In this document: positions 26,718 through 35,808 of the stretch, one piece after another
Layout of the letters: each line of letters opens with the position of its first letter
Numbering within the stretch: the first letter of the stretch is position 1
Assembly: GCA_965372745.1 (NCBI GenBank)
Contig: CBDVDM010000001.1
Location: forward strand, 1-64,000
Reading direction: 5' to 3'
DNA length: 64,000 nt
Source of the DNA: VRUG01 sp965372745
GTDB lineage: Bacteria; Planctomycetota; Phycisphaerae; Sedimentisphaerales; Anaerobacaceae
The notes under the pieces: model-generated
The model's input: the letters and a program-made list of their open reading frames with translations, nothing else
What the model was told of the DNA's origin: nothing
Databases searched by the model: none
Translations under genes and position numbers: made by a program

Positions 26718-27215
26718 TCAGCCTTCCAATACCATGTTGGCGGCATTTATAGAATTTGCACAGCAAAGTGCCGTTGCCGTTGCGTCTGCAACATCATTAG
26801 GTTCCGGTACTGTATCCAGCGACAATACGAACTTTACCGCCTGTTGCATCTGCTGTTTTGATGCTCTGCCGTTACCGGTAAGTGACTTTTTTATTCTCGT
26901 AGCACTAAAACTTTTAACCTCTACCCCAGCTTCGGCACACTTCTGCAATATAACACCTCTTGCATGCCCCATCAATATCGATGTCCGTGGATGCTTATAA
27001 TGTGAATACAATTGTTCAACTGCTACACAATCAGGCTTGAATCTTCCCAAAATAGCTGAGAGGTCTTCAGCTATCTGGTTTAATCTTATTTCCATCGAGG
27101 CGTTTTTAGTCGTGCGAAAAACTCCTCCTTCCACTAATTTATCGCCTGTAGAACCTGTTTCTAAGCATGCATAACCGCACACCTGCAAACCCGGGTCAAT
27201 ACCGAGTATTTTCAT
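26718..27215 (-). CDS. ruvC: Holliday junction resolvase RuvC
   Basis: Endonuclease that cuts Holliday junctions. The acidic catalytic residues are in ILGIDPGLQVCGYA, CVAVEQLY and the C-terminal NDVADATATALC. Start at 27215 (GGAG 6 bases upstream), overlapping the cysS stop by ATGA; this gives a 165-residue protein. Sits between cysS and ruvA. Confidence 0.95.
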   Translation of the reverse strand: MKILGIDPGLQVCGYACLETGSTGDKLVEGGVFRTTKNASMEIRLNQIAEDLSAILGRFKPDCVAVEQLYSHYKHPRTSILMGHARGVILQKCAEAGVEVKSFSATRIKKSLTGNGRASKQQMQQAVKFVLSLDTVPEPNDVADATATALCCANSINAANMVLEG

Positions 27216-28693
27216 TTCTTTCTCCATGTCGTACCTTCCGGACCATCTTCCAGCACGATTCCGGTTTCTGCTAAATTATCTCGAATTGTATCAGCTGCTG
27301 CAAAATCTTTTCGCTGCCGGGCATCATTTCTGCGTTCTGTTATTATTTCCATCAGCTTGGCTACTATTTCATCATCACCGCTGCCGGCTGTCTGCTGATA
27401 TTCTTCTAATACGATACCAAGCACCTCGCCGCCTAATTTACTAAACAATTCTTCAACTGCCTCATAAGTTGCCGCAGTAGTATTCTTATCTTCAACTAAT
27501 GTATTTGTTACCCTGACAAGCTCGAAAATAACCGACAGTGCTATCGATGTATTCAAATCATCGTTCATTGCCGCCTCGAACTTTTCCTTAAGCTGCGAAA
27601 GTTTTTTAATGACTTTTTCATCTACCTCGCCCGGATTTGCCATTTTCATATTTGCCCGGACAACCTTCACTACCTGAGTTATTTTATCATTACCACTTTG
27701 AGCTGCGAATAAAGCTGCATCTGAAAAATCAAGCGGGCTTCGATAGTGACTATTTAGTACTAACTGTCTTACTGCCAATGGGTCATAATGCCTCGTCAGT
27801 CTTTCATGTGACCCGTTGAATGTCTGTTTCAACGTTATGAAATTATTCAGACTCTTGCCCATTTTTTGGCTGTCAACGGTAACCATATTATTATGAATCC
27901 AGTATCGAACAAACTCGACACCGTTGGCAGCCTCTGATTGAGCGATTTCACATTCGTGATGAGGAAACTGATTTTCCATCCCACCGCCGTGAATATCAAT
28001 TGTCTTGCCAAGATATTTCATACTCATCACAGAGCATTCCAGATGCCAGCCTGGATACCCCATCCCCCACGGGCTTGGCCACTGCATAATATGATTCGCT
28101 TCCGCCTTTTTCCATAAAGCGAAATCAGCAGGATTCTTTTTATCCGGCGACACTTTCACTCTTGCCCCAGCTATCATATCCTCCGTGTTCCTGCCCGAAA
28201 GTTTGCCGTAACCTTCGAATTTTGAAACATCAAAATAAACAGAACCATTTACCTCATAGGCGAACCCTTTTTCCAAAAGAGTTTTTACCAGTTCTATTTG
28301 TTCGATTATATGCCCACTGGCTCTTGGGCTGATATCAGGCCGGACACAATTAAGTTTGTCCATGTCCTCAAAATAACTGCGTGTATAGTATTCCGCCAAT
28401 GCCATCGGGTGCATCTTTTCTTTTTTTGCTGCTATTGCTAATTTATCTTCGCCCTCGTCGGCATCATCAGTCAGATGGCCTACGTCAGTTATATTTTGAA
28501 CGTATGTTACATGATAGCCGAGATACTTTAAATATCGTACAAGGATATCAAAGCTCACATAGCTTTTCGCATGTCCAAGATGTGCATGGCCGTAAACCGT
28601 CGGCCCGCAAACGTATATTCCAACTTCACCTTTTTTCAGAGGTTTGAATTCCTCTTTAGTTCGACTCAGAGTGTTATATAATTTCAGTCCCAT
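27212..28693 (-). CDS. cysS: Cysteinyl-tRNA synthetase
   Basis: Class I synthetase of 493 residues. The HIGH-type motif is GPTVYGHAHLGHAKSY and the KMSKS-type motif is KMGKSLNNF. Zinc-site residues are visible in CGPTVYG, HLECSVMSMKYLG and HHECEIAQSE. ATG 28693 has GGAAG 8 bases before; TTG 28696 precedes it. It overlaps ruvC by four bases, so cysS and the ruv genes are coupled. Confidence 0.97.
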   Translation of the reverse strand: MGLKLYNTLSRTKEEFKPLKKGEVGIYVCGPTVYGHAHLGHAKSYVSFDILVRYLKYLGYHVTYVQNITDVGHLTDDADEGEDKLAIAAKKEKMHPMALAEYYTRSYFEDMDKLNCVRPDISPRASGHIIEQIELVKTLLEKGFAYEVNGSVYFDVSKFEGYGKLSGRNTEDMIAGARVKVSPDKKNPADFALWKKAEANHIMQWPSPWGMGYPGWHLECSVMSMKYLGKTIDIHGGGMENQFPHHECEIAQSEAANGVEFVRYWIHNNMVTVDSQKMGKSLNNFITLKQTFNGSHERLTRHYDPLAVRQLVLNSHYRSPLDFSDAALFAAQSGNDKITQVVKVVRANMKMANPGEVDEKVIKKLSQLKEKFEAAMNDDLNTSIALSVIFELVRVTNTLVEDKNTTAATYEAVEELFSKLGGEVLGIVLEEYQQTAGSGDDEIVAKLMEIITERRNDARQRKDFAAADTIRDNLAETGIVLEDGPEGTTWRKK

Positions 28694-28732
28694 CAAAAAA
28701 ACTTCCTAAATACTTTCAGACACAAATTAACT

Positions 28733-29245
28733 TCATAGCGTTCTTTTATATTTTCTTCTCAAAAGCACCATCGCAGTTGCCGCTATGGCCTCGCCTTTTC
28801 CTATTTCACCGAGTCCTTCATTGGTTTTCGCCTTTACGTTCATCGCATTAAAATCTATTCCTAATATACTGGCAATACATCGCTTTATCTGTTGCTTGAC
28901 CGGTTCAAGTCGAGGCTCTTCGAGATGAATTATCAAATCGATATTAACAATGACCCAGCGATTTTCCTCGAGCATGTTCTTAACGTTAAGCAAAAGCCCC
29001 TTGCTATCGGCATCTTTCCACTTAGCATCTGTATCAGGGAAAAATGTACCGATGTCACCTAAACATGCCGCTCCAAGCAATGCATCGATAACCGCATGTA
29101 TCGCAACATCGCCGTCACTGTGACCGGCCAATCCGAATGGACACGGCACATGAACCCCGCCGAGCATCAATTTTCTGCCCTCAATTATCTGGTGGATATC
29201 AGTTCCGATTCCACTGCGATATTCATGGTCATGTTCTTCAATCAC
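28733..29245 (-). CDS. ispF: 2-C-methyl-D-erythritol 2,4-cyclodiphosphate synthase
   Basis: MEP-pathway enzyme for isoprenoid precursors, 170 residues. Metal ligands are in GIGTDIHQI and LAGHSDGDVAIHAVIDALLGAA; DIGTFFPDTD and the C-terminal KAKTNEGLGEIGKGEAIAA are also family blocks. Its start overlaps the end of hisB by four bases. There is no ispD next to it. Confidence 0.96.
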   Translation of the reverse strand: MIEEHDHEYRSGIGTDIHQIIEGRKLMLGGVHVPCPFGLAGHSDGDVAIHAVIDALLGAACLGDIGTFFPDTDAKWKDADSKGLLLNVKNMLEENRWVIVNIDLIIHLEEPRLEPVKQQIKRCIASILGIDFNAMNVKAKTNEGLGEIGKGEAIAATAMVLLRRKYKRTL

Positions 29246-29826
29246 AATATGCCCTTCGTGCTGGGAATGTCACCGCCTATGATTTTTACAGCCTCTCCTA
29301 AAGCCTGCCCAAGTCCTTTGAATACTGCTTCTGCTATATGGTGACTGTTTGTGCCATAAGGTACATTTATGTGCAGATTGAACTTTCCATTATTGGAAAA
29401 ACTCCGCAGCATTTCCTCGATACATTCAACGTCAAAATCGCCAATCTTTTCCGTGCCATAGTTTACGTTATAGATAAAACTGCTCCTGCCCGACAGATCC
29501 AGCGCAACGTTCGCCAGTGAATCCTCCATTGGTACCGAGCTGTTTCCGTATCTTGCAATGCCTTTCTTGTCCCCGAGAGCCTTTGTTAACCCGTCACCAA
29601 GACATATCGCTATATCTTCAACCGTATGGTGCGCATCAACTTCCAAATCACCTTTAGCCTTGACTATAAGGTCGATTTTGCTGTGCTTGCTAAGATGTGT
29701 CAGCATGTGGTCGAGAAACCCTATCCCGCTATCGATTTCATATTTACCAACGCCATCGAGGTTAAGCTCAACCATAACATCAGTTTCTTTCGTCTTCCGC
29801 TCAATTTTTGCCGTTCTGTCAGCCAT
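29242..29826 (-). CDS. hisB: Imidazoleglycerol-phosphate dehydratase
   Basis: Single-function HisB of 194 residues, sixth step of histidine synthesis. The manganese-binding His motifs are GFLDHMLTHLSKHS, DAHHTVEDIAICLG and NSHHIAEAVFKGLG. Start ATG 29826 has AGGGA at a normal 6-base distance; the ATG at 29832 is too close to that site. It follows hisC by 10 bases. Confidence 0.96.
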   Translation of the reverse strand: MADRTAKIERKTKETDVMVELNLDGVGKYEIDSGIGFLDHMLTHLSKHSKIDLIVKAKGDLEVDAHHTVEDIAICLGDGLTKALGDKKGIARYGNSSVPMEDSLANVALDLSGRSSFIYNVNYGTEKIGDFDVECIEEMLRSFSNNGKFNLHINVPYGTNSHHIAEAVFKGLGQALGEAVKIIGGDIPSTKGIL

Positions 29827-29836
29827 AATCATTCCC

Positions 29837-30883
29837 TTATTTTGCCAATATTTCCTTCAATGCCGAGAGCAACTTATCATTCTGATTTTCTTTTCCAACT
29901 GTTATCCTGAACCTGTCTGTCAATCCCGGCAAGTCGAAATACCGTATATAAATATTTTGCTGCACCAATTTATCATATATTTCGCCTGCTTTGTAGTCTT
30001 TACATTTAGCTAAAACAAAATTTGTAGAGCTCTCGGGTATCTCAAATCCGAGTTTCCCAAGCTCTTCGGTAATCCTTTTCCGCTCTTTTTTTACCTTCTC
30101 GATATTAGCCTTGAAATACTGCTGGTCCTTTATTGCCGCAGTTGCAGCCGCAATCGCAACTGCATCAACGTTATAAGAGTCCTTAACCTTCATCATTCCT
30201 TCAATCAGATTTGCAGCTGCAATCGCATATCCGAACCGCATACCTGCCAGAGAATATCCTTTACTCATCGAACGGAGTATTATTACATTATCGAATTTTT
30301 TAATCAGGCCTGCGCAGTTTGCCTCGGCAAAATCAACATACGCCTCATCTATAAGCAATGCTCCCTTCACCTCATCTGCCAGTGACGCCAGTTCATCAAT
30401 ATTTATAAAGCTTCCCGTTGGCGCATTCGGATTGCAGACAATGGTTAATGCTGCCCCTGTACTCGACAACTTTGCAGGCAAGTTGAATTCATTGTCAAAC
30501 TCCACCTCGATAATTGGGCAATTCTGCAATTTAGCCAATACCGGATAAAGCGAATACGTTGGAATTGGATACGCAACAGCCCGCCCGCTATCACAAAAAC
30601 ATCTAAAAGCAATTGTCAGCAAATCATCCCCGCCGTTACAGCACATTATATTTTCTGCATTCACTCCGTTAAGCTCAGCCGCTGCCTGGCGAAACTTATT
30701 GCCCGAAGGGTCAGGATACCGTCGAAGCTGTTCAGCTGTCATATCCACCAATACCTTCATAACATTCGGACTTGGCGGATACGGGTTCTCATTGGTATTG
30801 AGCTTGACAACATTTGTACTTTCAGGCTGAAATCCCGGCACATAGCCTTTCAACTGCTCTATATTTTTACGAAAATACCCCAT
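29837..30883 (-). CDS. hisC: Histidinol-phosphate aminotransferase
   Basis: PLP-dependent fold-type I enzyme, 348 residues from MGYFRKNIEQLKGYVPG. NTNENPYPPSPNV is the usual N-terminal block, NPNAPTGSF and LLIDEAYVDF line the cofactor site, and the lysine lies in RSMSKGYSLAGMRFGYA. The start at 30883 is favoured by homology; the frame continues to 30907. It appears to head the operon hisC-hisB-ispF-cysS-ruvC-ruvA-ruvB. Confidence 0.94.
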   Translation of the reverse strand: MGYFRKNIEQLKGYVPGFQPESTNVVKLNTNENPYPPSPNVMKVLVDMTAEQLRRYPDPSGNKFRQAAAELNGVNAENIMCCNGGDDLLTIAFRCFCDSGRAVAYPIPTYSLYPVLAKLQNCPIIEVEFDNEFNLPAKLSSTGAALTIVCNPNAPTGSFINIDELASLADEVKGALLIDEAYVDFAEANCAGLIKKFDNVIILRSMSKGYSLAGMRFGYAIAAANLIEGMMKVKDSYNVDAVAIAAATAAIKDQQYFKANIEKVKKERKRITEELGKLGFEIPESSTNFVLAKCKDYKAGEIYDKLVQQNIYIRYFDLPGLTDRFRITVGKENQNDKLLSALKEILAK

Positions 30884-31113
30884 ATCTTCTGTGTTTCCTT
30901 TCCACATAAGATTATAAGCGCATTCGCAACCAAAAAAAAGCCGTTTTTAGTATTATTATGAACCGGTATCCGCTCAGCCTCCATTCTTACACTGAGCACA
31001 GTCGAATCTACTCAGCTTGGTTGGTTATTAGAACCTTAATGTTTAATGGTGTGGTTGGGCTAAGGTGAGATATGAGTTACAAAAAAGCCGGTTTTAAATT
31101 TTAATTTTTCTAC
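30884..31113. other. Intergenic region upstream of hisC
   Basis: 230 bases between the tRNA 3' end and hisC. A CACTGAGCACAGTCGAATCT phrase near 30990 belongs to the same widespread repeat type as at 35280. The hisC promoter should lie here on the minus strand; I see no strong box. No gene seen. Confidence 0.4.
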
Positions 31114-31186
31114 TGGGCCCGGTAGGATTCGAACCTACGACCAATGGATTATGAGTCCACTGCTCTAACCGCTGAGCCACGGGCCC
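31114..31186 (-). tRNA. tRNA with CAT anticodon, probably Ile2 (ATA-reading)
   Basis: A 73-base cloverleaf on the minus strand. The acceptor stem GGGCCCG/CGGGCCC is perfect, the D-arm is GCTC...GAGC, the anticodon loop CTCATAA carries CAT, and the T-arm is GTAGG-TTCGAAT-CCTAC. The CCA end is not encoded. The variable loop TGGTC and the general wording resemble tRNA-Ile2, whose C34 is modified to lysidine. Elongator Met is the alternative. It follows purQ on the same strand. Confidence 0.9.
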
Positions 31187-31290
31187 CTGCAAATCACCTT
31201 TCTACAAGGTTAAATAACTTACACATAACCCGAGTTTTTTGCAAGAAAATTCGAGCCCTCTTGTGTATTTACAACCCCAATGAGGATATA

Positions 31291-32070
31291 TTAAAGGTTT
31301 TCACGCACGTACCTGACGGCGTTATTAAATATCGTCATTCCATCAGCATCTGTTTCCTCACGCGTCCACCGCGGATGCTGGGTCTTACGTACGAATCTTT
31401 CAGGGTGCGGCATAAGCCCTAATACTCTGCCTGTCTTATCTGTAAGAGCGGCGATAGAATTGACCGAACCATTCGGATTAACCGGATACTCACCTTCGCC
31501 CCCTTCTTTATCTACATATTTAAAAGCTATATGGCCGTCTGCTTCTAATGTTTCAAGGATACCTTCGTTATTGGTGACAACCTTGCCCTCGCCATGCGCT
31601 ATAGGCAGATAAATCTGCCGACCCTTCTCGATAAAGACACATCTGTCCGTCTGAGGTGACAAATAAACCCACCTGTCCTCGAACTTACCGCTGTCATTGT
31701 AAGTTATTGTTATACCATGCTCTGCGTCTGCTGACTCACATTCTGGCAAAAGACCAGCTTTGACCAATACCTGAAAACCGTTACAAATCCCGAGTATCAG
31801 CTTACCCTCATCAATGAATCTCTGCATAGGCTCAAAAAGATGATGCACGATTTGATTGCCTAAAATCTTTCCTGCTGCAACGTCATCACCATAGCTGAAT
31901 CCACCCGGCACAACGATTATCTGATAATCATCAAGTAGCTTTTTATCTTCAATCAGCCGGTTTATATGTATTCGCTCTGCCTGTGCACCAGCTAATTCAA
32001 GTGCATAGGCGGTCTCAACATCACAGTTTATCCCTGCCGCCCTCAGTACTATCGCTTTTACCTGTCCCAT
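31291..32070 (-). CDS. purQ: Phosphoribosylformylglycinamidine synthase subunit I
   Basis: Glutamine amidotransferase subunit (259 residues) that supplies ammonia to PurL. VPGGFSYGDDVAAGKI precedes the catalytic Cys in LGICNGFQVLVKAGLLP; the His/Glu pair is in GLMPHPERFV. SD AAGGT before the ATG at 32070. It lies 42 bases after purL. Confidence 0.95.
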   Translation of the reverse strand: MGQVKAIVLRAAGINCDVETAYALELAGAQAERIHINRLIEDKKLLDDYQIIVVPGGFSYGDDVAAGKILGNQIVHHLFEPMQRFIDEGKLILGICNGFQVLVKAGLLPECESADAEHGITITYNDSGKFEDRWVYLSPQTDRCVFIEKGRQIYLPIAHGEGKVVTNNEGILETLEADGHIAFKYVDKEGGEGEYPVNPNGSVNSIAALTDKTGRVLGLMPHPERFVRKTQHPRWTREETDADGMTIFNNAVRYVRENL

Positions 32071-32112
32071 TTTCTACCTTAGCTAAAAACTAATAATTCA
32101 AAACTAAATATG

Positions 32113-34998
32113 TTACTGCCAGTCAAAAGGCTTTTGCCATGCCTGTTTTAAAGAATCCATATCAATATCGATAACTGCATCACCTTTTTCATTTTTAATT
32201 ACAAGTCTCTTTTCGTTGGTTACCTTACCTATTTGCCCGAATGGCAGATTCAGCATCTTCCTGGCAAATGCGTCATATTTTTCCGGCTCGACCTCTACAA
32301 TATAGCGTGAATTTGATTCACTAAACAGTTGCGAATCAACCCTTCTGCAATCATCACTTTTTACAAGCCCTCTAAGGTCAGCTTCAATTCCCAATCCGCC
32401 GGCAAATCCCATCTCTGCCAGCGCAACTGACAGTCCACCCTCGCTGCAGTCGTGACAACTAACGATTAACCCTTCCGCTATAGCCTCTGATATTTTCCTG
32501 GCAGTTTTGGCTGCCTGCTCCATGTCCACTTTAGGTACATTCGCTCCGAGCTCGCCTTTAATTTTATAATAATGTGAAGCTCCTAATTCATTTTTGGTCT
32601 GGCCAACCACAAACAAAAAGTTAGAGACTTTTTTTGCATCCATTGTCACGCACTTGTTTACATCATCGACTATCGATATCGCACTTATCAAAAGTGTCGA
32701 AGGAATCGAAATTGTTGTTCCGTCCTCACATTCAAATTCATTGTTCAAAGAATCCTTACCCGAAATAAACGGCGCCTCGAAACCAATCGCTCCATCATAA
32801 CACGCCTGTGCAGCCCTGACCAGAGGCCCTAATGTTTCAGGTTTTGTGCAATTTCCCCAGCAGAAATTATCCAATATCGCTATCCGGTCAAACCGGCCGC
32901 CCACACATATCAGATTCCTTATCGCCTCATCTATACTCGCCATTGTCATCCAATATGGGTCAATGTCACCATATAACGGATTCATCCCGCAGCTTATAGC
33001 TATCCCTTTGTCCGAGTCTAATTTCGGCTGAACAACCGCTGCATCACCTGGCCCGTCATTCTTTATTCCGGTCAAGGGCTTAATAACCGAGCCGCCCTGA
33101 ACCTCATGGTCGTATTGCCTGATGACCCATTCCTTGCTTGCAACGTTATAGCTGGACAAAATCTCCAAAAGCTCGTCATTATAATTGTCTTTTTCTTTAA
33201 GGTTTGGTTCACTAAGTTTCAAAGAATTCCACACCGCCTTACGCGAATACTTGGGAACTCCATTGTGCAGAAATTCCATATCAAGCTCGGCGACCTGCTC
33301 TGTCCGGTAACGAAGTTTCAATTTCCTGTCATTCGTAAACCTGCCGATGACCGTCGCCTCAACATTTTCAGAATCGAAAATCTTCATTATCTTGTCGAGA
33401 TTTTCCTCTTTTACCGCTATTACCATTCTTTCCTGTGCTTCGCTTATCCAGATTTCGGTATAGTTTAACCCGGCATACTTCAAAGGTACTTTCTCAAGGT
33501 CAACTTCGGCGCCGAGTTTTTCACCCATCTCACCAACCGCGCTGCTCAATCCGCCAGCCCCGCAGTCAGTTATAGCTTCATAAAGCTCTGCATCCCTCGC
33601 CTGAAGTATTACATCCAGCATCTTCTTTTCAGTAATGGCGTTTCCAATCTGGACGGCGTGCGAAAAGATGGTTTCGTGCTCATGTGTCATCTGACCCGAA
33701 GAGAACGTGGCCCCGTGGATGCCGTCTCTGCCGGTTCTGCCTCCAACTACAATAATCAGATTGCCGCTCTGCGGGTTTTTAAAACATTTGTCCCTGTCCA
33801 TCAATCCTACGTTCCCGCAGAATACCAAAGGATTGGCCATGTACCTGTCATCGAAGTAAATAGCGCCGTTGACCGTCGGTATCCCCATCCTGTTTCCGTA
33901 ATCACGAACACCTGTCACGACACCTTTCATTATCCTTCGCGGGTGCAGCACACCCTTTGGTATTTCTTCCGGACTTTTATCCGGTTCGCCAAAACAGAAT
34001 ATGTCCGTGTTAGCGATTGGTTTGGCTCCCATCCCTGTCCCCATAGGGTCCCGTATCACTCCGCCGATACCCGTTGCCGCTCCGCCATACGGGTCAAGTG
34101 CCGAAGGGTGATTGTGCGTCTCAACCTTAAAACATATAGCGCTATTCTCGTCGAATTCCACAACACCTGCGTTATCATCGAAAACGCTTATGCACCAGTC
34201 CTTGTTAAGTTTTTTCGTTGCCCCAAAGACAGTTTCTTTCAAAAGATTATCAAAATGCTTTTCCTCTCCGTTGATAACCAGGTCTACCGAACTTTTCAGG
34301 GTCTTATGAACACAGTGCTCACTCCACGTCTGCGCCAAAGTCTCAAGCTCAATATCCGTAGGCTCTCTGTCAAGCTGCCTGTAGTGTTTCTGTATCGTCT
34401 GCATCTCAACTAAGTTGAGAAACATGTCTTTGTCTTTACTAAGTGCCGCTAAACCATCATCATCCAAATCCCCAATAGGCCAGTTCGCTATCTGTAATTG
34501 ATATGGTTTTAGATGTGGGTTTGGAGGCTCGGTCTCGTCACCGACTACCACATCTTCAATGCAGTCATTCGCCAGAATCTTTTTCGCAATCAAGTCTGTC
34601 TGGCTGTCGGTTATACCACCTAAAATAATATATTTTCGCGCGGTTCTGACATGTTCTGCCTCGACCCCCATATCTGCTATCCCAGCTACAACCGATTCTG
34701 CTACCGGGTCTGTCACTCCACTTTTCAGATGAACTTCTATAAGTGTTGCCTTCGCCAGTCCTACAGGTGCCTTACTCCTGCCAATGTAATATTCCTCACA
34801 GACCCTGTCTGTTAAAAGCTCCCCGGCTACTCGCTCTGCAAAGTTTTTATCAAAGTCAGCCTCAATTAAAAACACCTTTGCTGACTGAACCGCCTCTACA
34901 GTAGTTATTCCCAGCTCTTTTATGTCTTCATAAACACCGTTGCCGTGAACATCCGCAAATCCGCTGCGACTGAACACCTCAAAACGCCATTGATTCAT
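32113..34998 (-). CDS. purL: Phosphoribosylformylglycinamidine synthase PurL with PurS-like N-terminal extension
   Basis: 961 residues, longer than the roughly 740 of classic small PurL. The C-terminal three quarters carry small-PurL motifs: LAQTWSEHCVHKTL, ICFKVETHNHPSALDPYGGA, GRTGRDGIHGATFSS and the ATP-site region GAGGLSSAVGEMGEKLGAE. Residues about 1-150 contain two PurS-like segments: RFEVFSRSGFADVHG...TTVEAVQSAKVFLIE and ATLIEVHLKSGVTDP...VEAEHVRTARKYII. This explains the lack of a separate purS gene. PurL, PurS and PurQ together make formylglycinamidine ribonucleotide from FGAR. Confidence 0.93.
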   Translation of the reverse strand: MNQWRFEVFSRSGFADVHGNGVYEDIKELGITTVEAVQSAKVFLIEADFDKNFAERVAGELLTDRVCEEYYIGRSKAPVGLAKATLIEVHLKSGVTDPVAESVVAGIADMGVEAEHVRTARKYIILGGITDSQTDLIAKKILANDCIEDVVVGDETEPPNPHLKPYQLQIANWPIGDLDDDGLAALSKDKDMFLNLVEMQTIQKHYRQLDREPTDIELETLAQTWSEHCVHKTLKSSVDLVINGEEKHFDNLLKETVFGATKKLNKDWCISVFDDNAGVVEFDENSAICFKVETHNHPSALDPYGGAATGIGGVIRDPMGTGMGAKPIANTDIFCFGEPDKSPEEIPKGVLHPRRIMKGVVTGVRDYGNRMGIPTVNGAIYFDDRYMANPLVFCGNVGLMDRDKCFKNPQSGNLIIVVGGRTGRDGIHGATFSSGQMTHEHETIFSHAVQIGNAITEKKMLDVILQARDAELYEAITDCGAGGLSSAVGEMGEKLGAEVDLEKVPLKYAGLNYTEIWISEAQERMVIAVKEENLDKIMKIFDSENVEATVIGRFTNDRKLKLRYRTEQVAELDMEFLHNGVPKYSRKAVWNSLKLSEPNLKEKDNYNDELLEILSSYNVASKEWVIRQYDHEVQGGSVIKPLTGIKNDGPGDAAVVQPKLDSDKGIAISCGMNPLYGDIDPYWMTMASIDEAIRNLICVGGRFDRIAILDNFCWGNCTKPETLGPLVRAAQACYDGAIGFEAPFISGKDSLNNEFECEDGTTISIPSTLLISAISIVDDVNKCVTMDAKKVSNFLFVVGQTKNELGASHYYKIKGELGANVPKVDMEQAAKTARKISEAIAEGLIVSCHDCSEGGLSVALAEMGFAGGLGIEADLRGLVKSDDCRRVDSQLFSESNSRYIVEVEPEKYDAFARKMLNLPFGQIGKVTNEKRLVIKNEKGDAVIDIDMDSLKQAWQKPFDWQ

Positions 34999-35541
34999 AA
35001 TAATGCCCTGTTTTTTTAGACAGGATAAACAGGATAATTTATGCCATAAGGTATCCTGTAAATCTTATCCATATTTTGGTTTGGTTAGTCCGGATTATAG
35101 ATATTGGCTCTACGCCCGTCAAGGAATAACCAGCTTTTATCGTTAGCCATAGATCTCATAGAGGCCACAGAGATATTATAAAAAATTGCAGCGAAAAGGC
35201 ACAAAAGGATTAGATACTGATTTGTTATTCTGAACGATAGTGAAGAATCTATTTTGACTATGGATTAACGCGGACATGTCCTGAGCGAGCTAAACCCGAG
35301 TCGAAGGGTTTACGCTGATTATTTTTAGGCGTTGAGAGCATTTATCCGCTACTGGCGGCGCCGGGTAAAGCACGGCGTTTGCGGTCAGTCCCGTTATCAT
35401 CGCCACGGGTAATGCCTCATCAGAGACGGATCACCCGTTACCCACGGTAAATCACGCTTGCAATGCCACGATGTAAAGCTGCAATTTAATGATGTAACCT
35501 TACAAAGCCGTGATGTCAGCTTACAATACCATGATGTAAAG
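34999..35541. other. Repeat-rich intergenic region at island edge
   Basis: Between purL and the accessory island. It holds phrases typical of dispersed repeats: ACAGGATAAACAGGATAATT (35021), TTATTCTGAACGATAGTGAA (35225) and CCTGAGCGAGCTAAACCCGA then GTCGAAGGG (35279). A GGGTAA...TTACCC inverted pair lies near 35408-35442, and the tandem repeat at 35457-35541 is listed separately. No gene seen. Such a pile-up of unrelated short repeats marks a site that tolerates insertions. Confidence 0.55.
35457..35541. repeat. Degenerate 21-22-bp tandem repeat, four units
   Basis: Four units: CTTGCAATGCCACGATGTAA+AG, CTGCAATTTAATGATGTAAC, CTTACAAAGCCGTGATGTCA+G and CTTACAATACCATGATGTAA+AG. The shared core is CTTRCAA-N5-TGATGTAA. 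It ends at the stop of the small basic protein gene. It is too degenerate and short to be a CRISPR array. Confidence 0.6.
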
Positions 35542-35685
35542 CTATTTCTTGCGTTTCTTTCTGTCTGGCCGCTGGGTTAATGCAGAGGCAGCGGTACTCT
35601 TGGCCTTTTTTGAAGTACTTTTGCTTCGCAGTTGTTGGGAAGCGATTTTGCCTACTCGTTTTGAGGTCTTTTCGTTCCTTGCCAT
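35542..35685 (-). CDS. Small Lys/Arg-rich protein, copy 2
   Basis: A 47-residue gene starting MARNEKTSKRVGKIASQQLR, with a Ser/Ala/Lys middle and ending RKKRKK. A strong AAAGGAG site lies 7 bases before the ATG at 35685, so translation is likely. The first 39 residues are almost identical to the 71-residue protein at 36432-36647 and the DNA is a 112-base direct repeat. The C-terminus differs: this copy ends soon after LTQR. It resembles a common family of tiny basic proteins of unknown role that I associate with TIR-type genes; that association is from memory. Last gene of the island operon. Confidence 0.7.
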   Translation of the reverse strand: MARNEKTSKRVGKIASQQLRSKSTSKKAKSTAASALTQRPDRKKRKK

Positions 35686-35808
35686 TTCTAAACTCCTTTC
35701 AAAAAATTAATTTTCTTTATTCAGTACAAATTTGTTATTTTGCCTTGATACAAGCAACCCAAACGATACATATTAAATAAACCGTCAAACTTTATACAGA
35801 TACAGTTG

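Noticed and set aside
33658..34413. 251-residue plus-strand frame
   Set aside because: Entirely antisense to purL; shadow of a conserved coding frame.
35457..35541. CRISPR array
   Set aside because: Units are only 21-22 bases, contiguous and degenerate, with no spacers or cas genes.
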